A stretch of 39,145 nucleotides of DNA from a virus, in IMG/VR virus record IMGVR_UViG_3300020061_000013, positions 1-39,145 of that record; one strand, 5' to 3'. The position numbers and the translations under genes were made by a program. Below are positions 1 to 7,760 of this stretch, one piece after another. How positions within the stretch are numbered: the first letter of the stretch is position 1; the number at the start of each line of letters is the position of its first letter. The notes under the pieces were generated by a model that did no database searches, was not told the origin of the DNA, and saw nothing but the letters and a program-made list of their open reading frames with translations.

Positions 1-97
1 CAGACGGTGCACCAGGGTCACATCGGCCCGACCTGCCGGGAAAAACGCTGAGAAGGGCACCACGACCCAACGGCTGAAAAACCCTTCGGTGGTATCT
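1..97. repeat. Inverted repeat copy, partner of 37454-37550
   Basis: These 97 bases are an exact reverse complement of 37454-37550. The match ends at base 98 (g here, where the partner would need c at 37453 but has a). It cannot be followed further left because the window begins here. Both copies code for the same stretch of the primase-helicase. In the terminal-repeat model this is the inner edge of the second, collapsed copy of a terminal inverted repeat of about 1.64 kb. Confidence 0.97.
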
Positions 98-1959
98 GCG
101 GTCCGAGGCAGTGCATTGAACGCTGCCACCATGAGCGCACGGCACCTAAACGTGAACGGGTCCTTGTGCTTGTGTTGGGCCATCATGTAATCACCTCCCG
201 TTAGCTGCTTGAATTGCTCAGTACTTTTGAATATGCGTGGATCAACGTCACCAACCAGGTTAGCAAGCTTTCCATATAGCTGAGCGCTTGAGAACTGGGA
301 AGAGTCAAGAGCTTGTGGCGTAACTGCTGATATGTTGGCATGACCCACCAGCATTCGAGCCAAACGAATAAACGTACCTTTACCGTTACGTCCAGAACCA
401 TATAACAGTATTGCCTTATGCAACGGATTATCATTGAACAGCATGTACCCCAAAATCTCATAAGCAAGCTCGATAGCATCGGAGGGAAAGACTTCTGAGA
501 AGAACTGATCGATATCAGGACATTCTGCATCTTCATTCCATTCGATAGGAATGCGAGTAGTACTCACTACCAAGGGATTGTGCGGTATCAGCTCTCCTGT
601 TTGCCAGTCGAGGAGTCCATTAGGGAGATTAAGGAACTGAGTATCTTGTCGATCATCGATAATGAAAGGTTCTCTGTGCTCCACAACTTTCCGAACATTT
701 TCAGCGTGGCTCGGCCGCCACCGTTGGCGTAAAAGAGATTCAGTTCGACGGTAGATCTCGGATTCTCCGTCTGGAACCCAGAGCCCATCGGTGTGACGGT
801 AGATTTGCTTCCCGGGGCCGACTGCAAGCTTTCCAGTAAGTTCGACAGCTCCGCGTAATGATCTAGATTTAAGACCATGAGTAGGGTCAAAGAATCGTTG
901 TGGGTCTTTCCCACGTTCTGCCTCCTCAACAATGCACGGGTCACCTTGCCGCACTCGTTCTACCGCAGTTTTCTCAATAGCCCCAACACACGCGCGAGAC
1001 CATTCTTGCTCAGCAGCTCCGACGTCACGTCTGCCGGTTTCTTCTGCCTGCAAGAGAAATGTACGCTTGAGACGTCGGAGAGCAACATAACCTCCTGAAT
1101 GACCAACACTGATCTCTGCGAGAATGGCCCACACTCCATTGACCATTGCGTCATGCATACCCCCTGCCTCAGCATGTCGTCGGATATCTTTCGTATGTCT
1201 GATAAGGACTCTACGTATTTCCGGACAGGCTTCACCTTTACCATGCTCCTCTATCCACAGTCGAGTGTCCACTTTGGCCCGGTCGCGACGCTCGAAACCG
1301 TTGCCATTGGCCAGAGTCAGCCAACGATCAGCCAGATCACCAAACTCATCAGGGCTAGGGAAGTAGCCAGTACTAGCCCGCAAAGTATTATCCCGCAAAT
1401 TCGCCCAACGATACTGACCGCCATCCGGGTGGATTGATGGGGGTAATACCATATACCGATAATGTCGGTGGATAAGGTCAATTCCAGCTCCTAACTTTCC
1501 AGGCCACGACATACCGGCAGGAGTCATGTACCAAAGGTGGTAGCGATCGGGATCTCCACGGAAGCTCATCCAGGTTGGCGGCAATGGGCCTAGCTGTTCC
1601 TCCATTTCTAGTAGCGTTTCCCGCGCCGCTGCGCCATCCACGTCAATGACCACAACGCCATCGGGCACAATGCACCCAATGTTCTTATGTCGGGTATCTA
1701 GCCTATCTCGACCTTCATACTCCCCTCGTAGCCAAGCTTCTAATCTGTCCTCTGTGTACTCAACGTCGTTAGGCACACCCTTGGGTGGCGGGTACTTCTT
1801 ACCCTCGGGTAGCGGTATTGGTAGATAGCCAGCCTCGTAATAGTCCTTGGCTGCCGTGTGGAAAGGGGACCACCCCAACGAAAGTCGGTTTGGCCCAGCG
1901 GCAACGGACGTGCTACGGTTGGCAGTGCGGACGACTTCGGTCGGACGTGAGGTCACCAT
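1..1959 (-). CDS. Primase-polymerase / SF3 helicase, C-terminus cut by window edge
   Basis: Open frame of 653 codons from ATG at 1959, behind a GAGGAGAGGAA ribosome site, to the window edge. The N-terminal half is a primase-polymerase of the archaeo-eukaryotic type: VVVIDVDG with Asp106/Asp108, His141 in DRYHLWYM, and GIDL near residue 160. The C-terminal half is a D5/P4-type superfamily 3 helicase with Walker A GSGRNGKGT at residues 521-529. It should prime and unwind DNA at the phage replication fork. The frame continues exactly into the plus strand at 37551 (next residues TSQAN) and would end at 37922, giving about 776 aa, a normal size for the family. It is preceded by a 14-bp-stem hairpin at 1981-2041. 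The identity is secure; the join to 37551 is inferred from the inverted repeat. Confidence 0.93.
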   Translation of the reverse strand, partial: MVTSRPTEVVRTANRSTSVAAGPNRLSLGWSPFHTAAKDYYEAGYLPIPLPEGKKYPPPKGVPNDVEYTEDRLEAWLRGEYEGRDRLDTRHKNIGCIVPDGVVVIDVDGAAARETLLEMEEQLGPLPPTWMSFRGDPDRYHLWYMTPAGMSWPGKLGAGIDLIHRHYRYMVLPPSIHPDGGQYRWANLRDNTLRASTGYFPSPDEFGDLADRWLTLANGNGFERRDRAKVDTRLWIEEHGKGEACPEIRRVLIRHTKDIRRHAEAGGMHDAMVNGVWAILAEISVGHSGGYVALRRLKRTFLLQAEETGRRDVGAAEQEWSRACVGAIEKTAVERVRQGDPCIVEEAERGKDPQRFFDPTHGLKSRSLRGAVELTGKLAVGPGKQIYRHTDGLWVPDGESEIYRRTESLLRQRWRPSHAENVRKVVEHREPFIIDDRQDTQFLNLPNGLLDWQTGELIPHNPLVVSTTRIPIEWNEDAECPDIDQFFSEVFPSDAIELAYEILGYMLFNDNPLHKAILLYGSGRNGKGTFIRLARMLVGHANISAVTPQALDSSQFSSAQLYGKLANLVGDVDPRIFKSTEQFKQLTGGDYMMAQHKHKDPFTFRCRALMVAAFNALPRTADTTEGFFSRWVVVPFSAFFPAGRADVTLVHRL

Positions 1960-1980
1960 TTCCTCTCCTCTCTGCAAAAC

Positions 1981-2041
1981 GAGAATGCCTCGGAATAGCG
2001 CGCGACACCGCCCGTAGGACGCGTAGCTCCGAGGCATTCTC
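1981..2041 (-). terminator. Hairpin with perfect 14-bp arms before the primase gene
   Basis: Arms 1981-1994 and 2028-2041 pair perfectly (GGAGAATGCCTCGGA-type stem) around a GC-rich 33-base loop. On the minus strand the stem is followed by GTTTTGC. It sits in the gap between the stop at 2060 and the primase start at 1959, so it could be a terminator or attenuator in the primase leader. The short T run makes intrinsic termination plausible, not certain. Confidence 0.65.
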
Positions 2042-2052
2042 CATTATGGACT

Positions 2053-2064
2053 GTCCACATTAGA
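2053..2064 (-). promoter_or_regulatory. Operator-like motif copy
   Basis: GTCCACATTAGA is a 10/12 match to the reverse complement of the TCCTAWGTGGAC motif repeated in 38176-38938. It overlaps the stop of the gene ending at 2060, between that gene and the primase leader hairpin. The role as a repressor site is an inference. Confidence 0.3.
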
Positions 2065-2353
2065 GCACATAGAACTTCCGCAATACTTCTGAGACCTTTG
2101 ACGGGAATTCACACAGGGCTGTTAGGGCATATAACGTTTCTAATTTGATGCTACCCATTTGTACATCCCAACGTGCAGCGAATACCTTCTGGCGTGCATC
2201 CTCGGGTAATGCTTCTATTGCTGCCCCACCTAATTCGCCGTGGCAATTGGCACATCGCACAGTGACGGTATCCGTCATGTATGCATAAGCGGCATAGTCC
2301 AGCGTGACAGGAGCCTGGCAGCAGCCGGACACGATGAATTGACTAGTACTCAC
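2060..2353 (-). CDS. Small Cys-rich phage protein
   Basis: 97 aa, starting at GTG 2353, whose GTGA overlaps the stop of the preceding gene (translational coupling). A CC pair near residue 11 and a CANCHG pair near residue 34 form a likely zinc site. The C-terminal half is helical and contains no recognised catalytic motif. It is the last gene before the primase hairpin. Function unknown; conserved small zinc proteins like this are common in phages of Actinobacteria. Confidence 0.75.
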   Translation of the reverse strand: MSTSQFIVSGCCQAPVTLDYAAYAYMTDTVTVRCANCHGELGGAAIEALPEDARQKVFAARWDVQMGSIKLETLYALTALCEFPSKVSEVLRKFYVL

Positions 2354-2520
2354 GATCGCTCATCATGCCACCACATTTCTTGCGCGGTTAAATTGATGTC
2401 GTCATCCTCAAATGGAATTGGCCAGCGGGCCGCCATACTGCTGACATCTGGTAGGTCCTCTTGCTCGCGTATTTCAAACATTGGTCCACGAAAAATTCTG
2501 GCATCGGACTGATCACCCAT
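2350..2520 (-). CDS. Hypothetical small protein
   Basis: 56 aa from ATG 2520, chosen because AGGAG lies directly upstream (TCCTAGGAGATTTG). A longer frame to 2562 has no ribosome site. The protein is acidic, with a central FEDDD segment and a C-terminal EMWWHDE. It overlaps the next gene by GTGA. No family is recognised. Confidence 0.7.
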   Translation of the reverse strand: MGDQSDARIFRGPMFEIREQEDLPDVSSMAARWPIPFEDDDINLTAQEMWWHDERS

Positions 2521-2545
2521 CAAATCTCCTAGGAAAGAGGAAAGC

Positions 2546-2570
2546 CCCGGTCCGAGGGACACAGACCGGG
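2546..2570 (-). terminator. Intrinsic terminator
   Basis: CCCGGTC (2546-2552) pairs with GACCGGG (2564-2570). On the minus strand the stem is followed by GCTTTCCTCTTTCC, a T-rich tail. It lies just after the gene ending at 2599 and before the AGGAG of the next gene, so it may separate two transcription units. Confidence 0.7.
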
Positions 2571-2598
2571 ACTCTCCATATGTAATGTGCTCTTGCGG

Positions 2599-2901
2599 TT
2601 ACTCAGCCGCCACAACTTCCGCCGGGCCGGTGAGTCGAACGGCAACCTCAGTAGTGCCGAGAGGCGCGTACACCGTGCCGACACACCCGGTTTCGTTGCC
2701 GTCTGTGTCGTACTTGAGATCGAATTTCGCGAACCTCTTGGTTTCCTCGGCGTGGGGCACAGTAAAGCTCACTCGTACCTGCTTGTCTTCTGCCGGAGCT
2801 GCTGCCTTGGGGGCTGTAGTCTTCGGTGCCGCCGTAGCGGCTGGCTTCGCAGTTCGTGCCCGGGGGCGGGTAGTGGTCGCCTTAGCCGCAGTCTCAGCCA
2901 T
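2599..2901 (-). CDS. Ala/Pro/Thr-rich tail plus small beta domain, hypothetical
   Basis: 100 aa; ATG 2901 follows GAGGAGAGAACA. Residues 1-38 are a low-complexity Ala/Thr/Pro/Lys segment, disordered and basic. Residues 40-100 look like a compact beta domain (QVRVSFTV, GCVGTVYAP). The layout resembles small nucleic-acid-binding or scaffold-like accessory proteins, but no function can be assigned. A terminator follows at 2546-2570. Confidence 0.75.
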   Translation of the reverse strand: MAETAAKATTTRPRARTAKPAATAAPKTTAPKAAAPAEDKQVRVSFTVPHAEETKRFAKFDLKYDTDGNETGCVGTVYAPLGTTEVAVRLTGPAEVVAAE

Positions 2902-2976
2902 TGTTCTCTCCTCCTAGGTGGGGCTCACAGTGAGCCGCTCAGTGCCACAGTCACCAGAAGCTAATTTGCTGTCAAG

Positions 2977-3213
2977 TCACGATTTGGTAACGTTGTGTTT
3001 GCCCTGGTCAGACGGCCCTGACTCGATTAAATCAATTTCCGCATTGATCGCGTCCATAGCTGCACGGAGTAATCGATTAGCTCTTTCGCAGTCAGTAGGA
3101 CCGCCACGCAGGTAGCCATTTACTTGAACCTTAATGACACCGTTGTAATCCCAATCTAATTCATAACCAACAATATGCGGGTGATTCATTAAACTGGATG
3201 CAGCAAATCGCAT
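2977..3213 (-). CDS. Hypothetical protein
   Basis: 78 aa; ATG 3213 lies behind GAAAGGAAG and overlaps the end of the resolvase gene by 25 bases, so the two are probably co-translated. It has an N-terminal beta part (GYELDWDYNGVIKVQVNG) followed by a helix of about 30 residues. No recognised motif. Confidence 0.75.
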   Translation of the reverse strand: MRFAASSLMNHPHIVGYELDWDYNGVIKVQVNGYLRGGPTDCERANRLLRAAMDAINAEIDLIESGPSDQGKHNVTKS

Positions 3214-3812
3214 GGCTTCCTTTCATAACACGCGCAGTCCCAATGATCGTTTAGTGCGTCACGACGGCTGAGCTTCCATGGGTGTTTAGCTGATTCTTGT
3301 TTAAGCCGTCGCAAATACACGATGGCATGCTGCATAGCTGCGAATGCGTCCTTGCCTTTACCCGATGTGGACCAACTACCTTCAAACCCAAATTTCCTCA
3401 GACGAACAGGCGTGACGCTTGTGCGCATTTGCCGGGCTTGTAATTGGAACTTGATACCACGCCGCCAGCACTCCCACTCAGCTACTGCATTGATGCGCAC
3501 TGGACTCAATAGGTTCTTACCTCCAATCAACTGTGTTAGTTCGAAATCTTCAGCTAACATTGTCGCTCGACTGAATGGGGCTGCCGATTGCATTCTGTAG
3601 ATGAGAGCGGCGGTGCTTTCCAGTTGCTTCCGCTCATCGCCTGAGAATTCACCACACTCCCACGACTTGATATACCGTAAGACTTTGTTTTCAGGCCGAG
3701 TGAAAGCGTGAATGTCCACAATGAAGTAGGTCCAGCCGATGGTGCCGCCGGGGTCCAATGTGGACAAATGAAACTCGTTTGAGTTGGGTAGATCCGAGAA
3801 TGCGGGTTTCAT
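3189..3812 (-). CDS. RuvC-like Holliday junction resolvase
   Basis: 207 aa with an RNase H-like fold. LDPGGTIGW near residue 19 carries the first catalytic Asp. An acidic residue follows in LAEDFEL near residue 86. The C-terminal DAFAAMQHAIVYLRRL near residue 155 supplies the last Asp in the usual helix. Length and order fit phage RuvC-like nucleases that trim junctions and branched DNA before packaging. A C-terminal CACYERKPC cluster is additional. The start overlaps the preceding stop by four bases. Confidence 0.82.
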   Translation of the reverse strand: MKPAFSDLPNSNEFHLSTLDPGGTIGWTYFIVDIHAFTRPENKVLRYIKSWECGEFSGDERKQLESTAALIYRMQSAAPFSRATMLAEDFELTQLIGGKNLLSPVRINAVAEWECWRRGIKFQLQARQMRTSVTPVRLRKFGFEGSWSTSGKGKDAFAAMQHAIVYLRRLKQESAKHPWKLSRRDALNDHWDCACYERKPCDLLHPV

Positions 3813-3982
3813 CGGAGCTGACTGTCTATATCGGACAGTAGGTCTTGCAGCTCAGGCGGTAACCCTGGCATGTATGATGCTATGTACATCCGTAACTTGT
3901 CCACTTTGGGTGTGTCCACTCTGACCACTAGTGTCGTTTGTGGAGTGTCACCTTTGAAGCTGTTCGTTCTTGTGAAGGGCAT
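3809..3982 (-). CDS. Hypothetical small protein
   Basis: 57 aa from ATG 3982, preceded by GAGGAGAACAT; a longer frame to 4021 lacks this signal. The C-terminus (PPELQDLLSDIDSQLR) is a predicted amphipathic helix. The start lies inside the end of the neighbouring gene (stop at 3948), and the stop overlaps the resolvase start. Unknown function. Confidence 0.65.
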   Translation of the reverse strand: MPFTRTNSFKGDTPQTTLVVRVDTPKVDKLRMYIASYMPGLPPELQDLLSDIDSQLR

Positions 3983-4130
3983 ATGTTCTCCTCGCGAATG
4001 TGGACTCTCCCATGTGGACAACGATGTAGCGGATTGCAGGGTCTATCAATGGTTCTATGTTGACACGATCCCCGGTCCTAAATGGACGTCCACAACAGAC
4101 ACACGTGGTTTGCCTATCTGCCAGTGACAT
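3948..4130 (-). CDS. Small zinc-ribbon protein
   Basis: 60 aa from ATG 4130. A CVCCGRPF knuckle near residue 10 and His residues at the C-terminus suggest a zinc-binding domain. It overlaps the upstream gene (stop at 4114) by 17 bases, which favours coupled translation. Function unknown. Confidence 0.7.
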   Translation of the reverse strand: MSLADRQTTCVCCGRPFRTGDRVNIEPLIDPAIRYIVVHMGESTFARRTYALHKNEQLQR

Positions 4131-4311
4131 CACCCTGGTCAGTCGGAGAGGCTTGGTCCTTTCGCTCTTGCAGATCAAAGTCAGGGATGGTGATCGTGTC
4201 CTTTAGTTCTTGCACAATAGCTAGAAGGTACTCGGCTCCATCATCGTCCACATAGAACTGGAGAGCACGACCGTATTGATCAACAGCATCGTCGTTTAAT
4301 TCAATCTTCAT
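4114..4311 (-). CDS. Hypothetical acidic protein
   Basis: 65 aa; ATG 4311 is chosen because AAGGTG sits about 8 bases upstream, although GTG 4317 is also in frame. Residues 1-50 read as a mixed alpha/beta domain with DDDGAEY, and the tail is disordered. No known family. Confidence 0.7.
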   Translation of the reverse strand: MKIELNDDAVDQYGRALQFYVDDDGAEYLLAIVQELKDTITIPDFDLQERKDQASPTDQGDVTGR

Positions 4312-4320
4312 TGTCACACC

Positions 4321-4530
4321 TTAGAAATCGTGAGTACACATAGGACAGATATGGATTCTTGACGCAGGCAAGACCTCATGTAGCCGATTGGGCATTATCC
4401 CCTGACGGATGTTGAGGTCAGCTATTTCTAAAGCCTCAGCAGTTACAAAGCAATGCCAACATTCAGTGCAGATCTTGTAATACTTGTCTGGGATGGGTTC
4501 CTCACCGTGAATTGCACATTCATCTTTCAT
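4321..4530 (-). CDS. Small zinc-finger protein
   Basis: 69 aa; ATG 4530 behind AAAAGGTG. It contains CAIHGE at the N-terminus, CTECWHC near residue 21 and CPMCTHDF at the C-terminus, so it may bind one or two zinc ions. It sits directly downstream of the polymerase palm gene and ends 10 bases before the next start. Function unknown. Confidence 0.75.
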   Translation of the reverse strand: MKDECAIHGEEPIPDKYYKICTECWHCFVTAEALEIADLNIRQGIMPNRLHEVLPASRIHICPMCTHDF

Positions 4531-4536
4531 ATCACA

Positions 4537-5385
4537 TCACACCTTTTGCAAATAACCGTGGCCCCACGACCTACCGTAAACTTTACCGCTTGCTGTGATA
4601 GGCACTCCCATAAATTCGGTGGTCATGACCTCCGCATATCGGTCAGCTAGATATTGCGCTTTCTTTTTGGGGCCCTGCCCTAATGCCTCATCGTGAATAA
4701 CCAACAGGACTGTAGGCCACAACTCCGGGTCTTTCCGAAGATCCAACAAACCGCGTTTCATAATGTCGGCCGCGCTCGATTGCACCTTGTAATTCACCAC
4801 TGTGTAAGGCTTCTCGGCATCTACGATCAGTCGCCTACCAAATGGTGTGGTGGCATAGCCTATCTTTCTGTAGCACAGTCGTTTGATCTCTAGCTGTACA
4901 GCCTTGCGCGCTGCTTTACCCTCCTGCGTGTCGTTTCGGAAAGCGAACATACGTTGCAGGAGAATTTTGTAGATCTTGTATTCTTCTGAGGACAGTGCGC
5001 TTCTCAGAATAGCCTCTTGCTCACGTCGGGCGAACGAAGTCAGAGCTGGGAACGACTGCTTGTAATCGGCGACTAGCTTGACCGCTTCCGCATATGGAAT
5101 GCCGTACCGCTCCGTCATGGTGCCGGCCGACCCGCCAAATGCGAATGTGAAGTTGATATTTTTGGAGCTAGTGTATTGGTCTGGTGAGTAGTCCTCTCCG
5201 AACAGTCGAGTAGCTGCGAGCTTGTGTAGGCTCTCCCCCCGCTTGGCTGCGTCGATCATTGATTGCTCGCCGGCCAAACCAGCAATCACCCGTAGCTCAA
5301 TCTGATCGTAGTCGGCCGTGAAGATCGACATGCCAGGGTCGGCGATAAAGCAACGGCGAACAGTGGCTGGACCTAGGAGCTTCAC
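4537..5385 (-). CDS. Family A DNA polymerase, separate palm/fingers subunit
   Basis: 282 aa from GTG 5385. It carries the polymerase active site only: motif A TADYDQIEL (Asp25), motif B SKNINF (Lys75, Phe79) and motif C VIHDEAL (His231-Asp232). The position matching E. coli Arg754 in the O helix reads Tyr71, and the Tyr766 position reads Phe83. Exonuclease and thumb are missing here and are encoded by the gene at 5873-7063. The break falls in the loop between the LQQLP motif and VRRCF, which normally are a few residues apart. The two products presumably reassemble into one polymerase. Confidence 0.9.
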   Translation of the reverse strand: MKLLGPATVRRCFIADPGMSIFTADYDQIELRVIAGLAGEQSMIDAAKRGESLHKLAATRLFGEDYSPDQYTSSKNINFTFAFGGSAGTMTERYGIPYAEAVKLVADYKQSFPALTSFARREQEAILRSALSSEEYKIYKILLQRMFAFRNDTQEGKAARKAVQLEIKRLCYRKIGYATTPFGRRLIVDAEKPYTVVNYKVQSSAADIMKRGLLDLRKDPELWPTVLLVIHDEALGQGPKKKAQYLADRYAEVMTTEFMGVPITASGKVYGRSWGHGYLQKV

Positions 5386-5404
5386 AGCTTAGTCACCCTT
5401 GACC

Positions 5405-5521
5405 CTAACCCTGCTTTGACCACAAGCAGAACACCCACCGTCCGATTTGGACGTACCATCCTTCGGGACAATGACCTATCGCAGCGGCACCAAAACCTTT
5501 CATTGTGCGGTAGCAGTTCAT
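5405..5521 (-). CDS. Tiny ORF between the two polymerase genes
   Basis: 38 aa; ATG 5521 overlaps the preceding stop as TGATG. It contains Cys3, HCPEGW near residue 17 and a hydrophobic WVFCLW end. The coupling supports expression, but it has no recognised family. With the neighbouring 119-aa ORF it fills the interval that splits the polymerase. Confidence 0.45.
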   Translation of the reverse strand: MNCYRTMKGFGAAAIGHCPEGWYVQIGRWVFCLWSKQG

Positions 5522-5880
5522 CAGTCGTCTTCCACATAACGGGGGAACCCGAGAAATCCAGCTTCCTTTTTTAACCCTGCCTCGTTCAACATGCGATCTT
5601 TAACCGTGTTCAAACGTAGACCGATCACTTGCTGCTTTAGGTGACTAATGTCTTGCTTCATAAGCTCGGCAGTCCAAGATTCATTCATCTCGGCGATTAA
5701 TTCATCCTTGGTCATCTCACGAATGAGTTTGTATTTCAACAGGTCATCGAAATCGTTACCGCTGTCGGTCATTTGAGGAGCACAACCTTCCCTTACTTCG
5801 TGCCGAATACCATAACCTAGTCTGTTAGGGCACCGGTTTTTAGAAGTGCACCAACCACGCCAATTACCGCTGTCAGTCAT
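5521..5880 (-). CDS. Hypothetical protein inside the polymerase split
   Basis: 119 aa from ATG 5880, which overlaps the end of the polymerase N-terminal gene (stop at 5873). The first 36 residues hold WRGWC, CPN and GC, a likely zinc-binding stretch. MTDSGN occurs at residue 1 and again at residue 37, so a second start at 5772 is possible and the gene may be a fusion of two small proteins. The rest is helical (TKDELIAEMNESW). No homing-endonuclease motif is visible. Confidence 0.65.
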   Translation of the reverse strand: MTDSGNWRGWCTSKNRCPNRLGYGIRHEVREGCAPQMTDSGNDFDDLLKYKLIREMTKDELIAEMNESWTAELMKQDISHLKQQVIGLRLNTVKDRMLNEAGLKKEAGFLGFPRYVEDD

Positions 5881-7063
5881 CAATGTCTCCCTGGTGGTCC
5901 TTAGTCGGTAGCTGCTGCAATGCTGGACCCGAGACACTCATCCGAGTTGTTCGAGCCTTGAGCGAATTGATGGAAGGGTGTACGCGGTCGTTCTCGTCTC
6001 GTTCCGCCAGGCAGTGCTCTGTGTAGGTCTCTCGCCGCTTTTCAAGCTGCTTGGCACCCAGCACCACTCGAATAAAACTGCGCACGCCCTCGTTCGTCTT
6101 GGGGTGCTTAGCCAGTTTGCGCAGTAGCTCAGCATCTGTTTTGTATTTACCATTCTCCGTTTTAATCCGGAGAGTGGCACCTAGCGTTATGAGCGCGGCA
6201 GCTATCTGGTCCCCGCTTTGAATATTCTCGCAACCATACTCCAGAGCAACCGCCCGTAGTTCTTTTGCTTTCTTCTCATAGGCATGATCCAATCGTTCGG
6301 TATAGTCTACGTCTAGTAGCAATGCACGGCGTTGTAACTCATCACATGCCCGAGCTACTTCCTTGTCGAAATGGTACAGCTCATAGTACTCACGCACGGC
6401 CGGTTGCATCTTGCGCCACAGTCGGTAAGTCAGCAATGGGTCGGCCGCCGCGTAGGCCACCATGGCGGGATGGTCCCAACTGATCAGCGCCCATCCTTCC
6501 GAGAGCTTGGCCTTTCGTACTTTAGGTAAGCCCTTACGTGGGCCCGATTTAAATACTTCACCCGGTATGGGAATAGTAATCGTCTTAAATGCTTCCTTGC
6601 GCGCCGCATCCCACTTACCCGCGTTCCTGTCCACATAGGTCTTAGCCAACTCCTCCAGCTTGTGCCCGGTGCCACCTTCGTCGCGACCACGACTGTCCAC
6701 ATGGTGCGCCGGAATGTAGGTCTCTCCTGCCATCACCACACCCGTGTCGTAGCCTAAATAGCAGTCTATCGACCGTATGTCATGCGATCCATTGTGGCCA
6801 ATAAGCTTGGTAGGCTGCTTAATAGCCCATGATATGAAAGTGCGCCATCTCGCGGGGACAACGTAACTGTCACAGTCGTTACCCCATTGAACGGTTCGTA
6901 GTTTCCACCCGATTCGATAGGAATTAATTCCGGTAGATTCGGTGTCAAGGGCCAGACTTCCACTGTCGCGGATGAAATCTCGTACTTCTCGCAAGTCCTC
7001 TTTGGACTGAACCCCATGGAATCTAACCTCCTCACCGCACAGGGTGTCACGAATTCGGATCAT
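5873..7063 (-). CDS. Family A DNA polymerase, separate exonuclease/thumb subunit
   Basis: 396 aa. The 3'-5' exonuclease domain has its motifs intact: Exo I LALDTES (Asp40, Glu42), Exo II GHNGSHD (Asp95), Exo III YAAAD (Tyr204, Asp208). Residues after about 230 form the thumb and the start of the polymerase domain up to RMSVSGPALQQLP. The protein then ends in KDHQGDIDD, just before motif A would be expected. The palm and fingers are encoded separately at 4537-5385. It overlaps the glycosylase gene upstream by 17 bases. Proofreading should be active; polymerisation needs the partner. Confidence 0.9.
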   Translation of the reverse strand: MIRIRDTLCGEEVRFHGVQSKEDLREVRDFIRDSGSLALDTESTGINSYRIGWKLRTVQWGNDCDSYVVPARWRTFISWAIKQPTKLIGHNGSHDIRSIDCYLGYDTGVVMAGETYIPAHHVDSRGRDEGGTGHKLEELAKTYVDRNAGKWDAARKEAFKTITIPIPGEVFKSGPRKGLPKVRKAKLSEGWALISWDHPAMVAYAAADPLLTYRLWRKMQPAVREYYELYHFDKEVARACDELQRRALLLDVDYTERLDHAYEKKAKELRAVALEYGCENIQSGDQIAAALITLGATLRIKTENGKYKTDAELLRKLAKHPKTNEGVRSFIRVVLGAKQLEKRRETYTEHCLAERDENDRVHPSINSLKARTTRMSVSGPALQQLPTKDHQGDIDD

Positions 7064-7760
7064 GTCTGATCACATCATCTGGAATTATGCCAGGCTCTAG
7101 CGATGTACGTTTGAGGCCAAGCCGTTTAGCGGATAGATGTAGCTCATCAATCAGCGCGTGGTATGGGTCCGAAAGCCATTCACCGAATACATCCCACTGT
7201 TCTTCAATCTGTGGAATCGCACTTTTATTGCGCAGGCCAAACGACGGATGGATCATGGGCCAGATAGCCAGGCGTCGCCCTTCCTGGCTCGTCTTGAATA
7301 TCGGAGTGCCAGCCATCTTCAAGATAGACAGCTTTCGCCCCATAATCGCGCCTAACGCCACACCGCCCACGGGCACTATGATACGCGGCCTACCCACCGC
7401 CACCCACTCAGCGCGCAAACCAGAGCGTGCCACGGTGATCTCCTGAGGCAGTGGAGTGCGGTTGCGCGGCGGTCTGAAATGCACAACGTTGGTCAGCCAA
7501 CAATTAGGCTTACCGAAGTGCGGAGTCAACCCAGTGAACAACCCGACTCCTGCCATAAGGTCCCGAAGCACGCGACCAGCCGCGCCTACGAACGGTCGCT
7601 TATAGATCTCCTCCTGAGCGCCAGGAGCCTCACCCACAATCATCACCTGTGGGTTGTCGCCCTCTCCTGGCACATAGACCTCAGACAGGTTTGGGAAAAT
7701 GGCGCGCCATCCATGATTCCAATCGGATAGCTCATCGAGCATTTCATGATCAACTGCCAT
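7047..7760 (-). CDS. Uracil-DNA glycosylase, family 4-like
   Basis: 237 aa from ATG 7760, inside the end of the preceding gene; a frame open to 7925 has no ribosome site. Motif 1 is VGEAPGAQEE and motif 2 is IHPSFGLRN, as in family 4/5 glycosylases that remove uracil from DNA. The N-terminal cysteine ligands of the iron-sulfur cluster found in family 4 enzymes are absent; only one Cys (PNCWLTN) remains. The phage enzyme is therefore probably cluster-free. It sits directly before the polymerase exonuclease gene. Confidence 0.85.
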   Translation of the reverse strand: MAVDHEMLDELSDWNHGWRAIFPNLSEVYVPGEGDNPQVMIVGEAPGAQEEIYKRPFVGAAGRVLRDLMAGVGLFTGLTPHFGKPNCWLTNVVHFRPPRNRTPLPQEITVARSGLRAEWVAVGRPRIIVPVGGVALGAIMGRKLSILKMAGTPIFKTSQEGRRLAIWPMIHPSFGLRNKSAIPQIEEQWDVFGEWLSDPYHALIDELHLSAKRLGLKRTSLEPGIIPDDVIRHDPNS

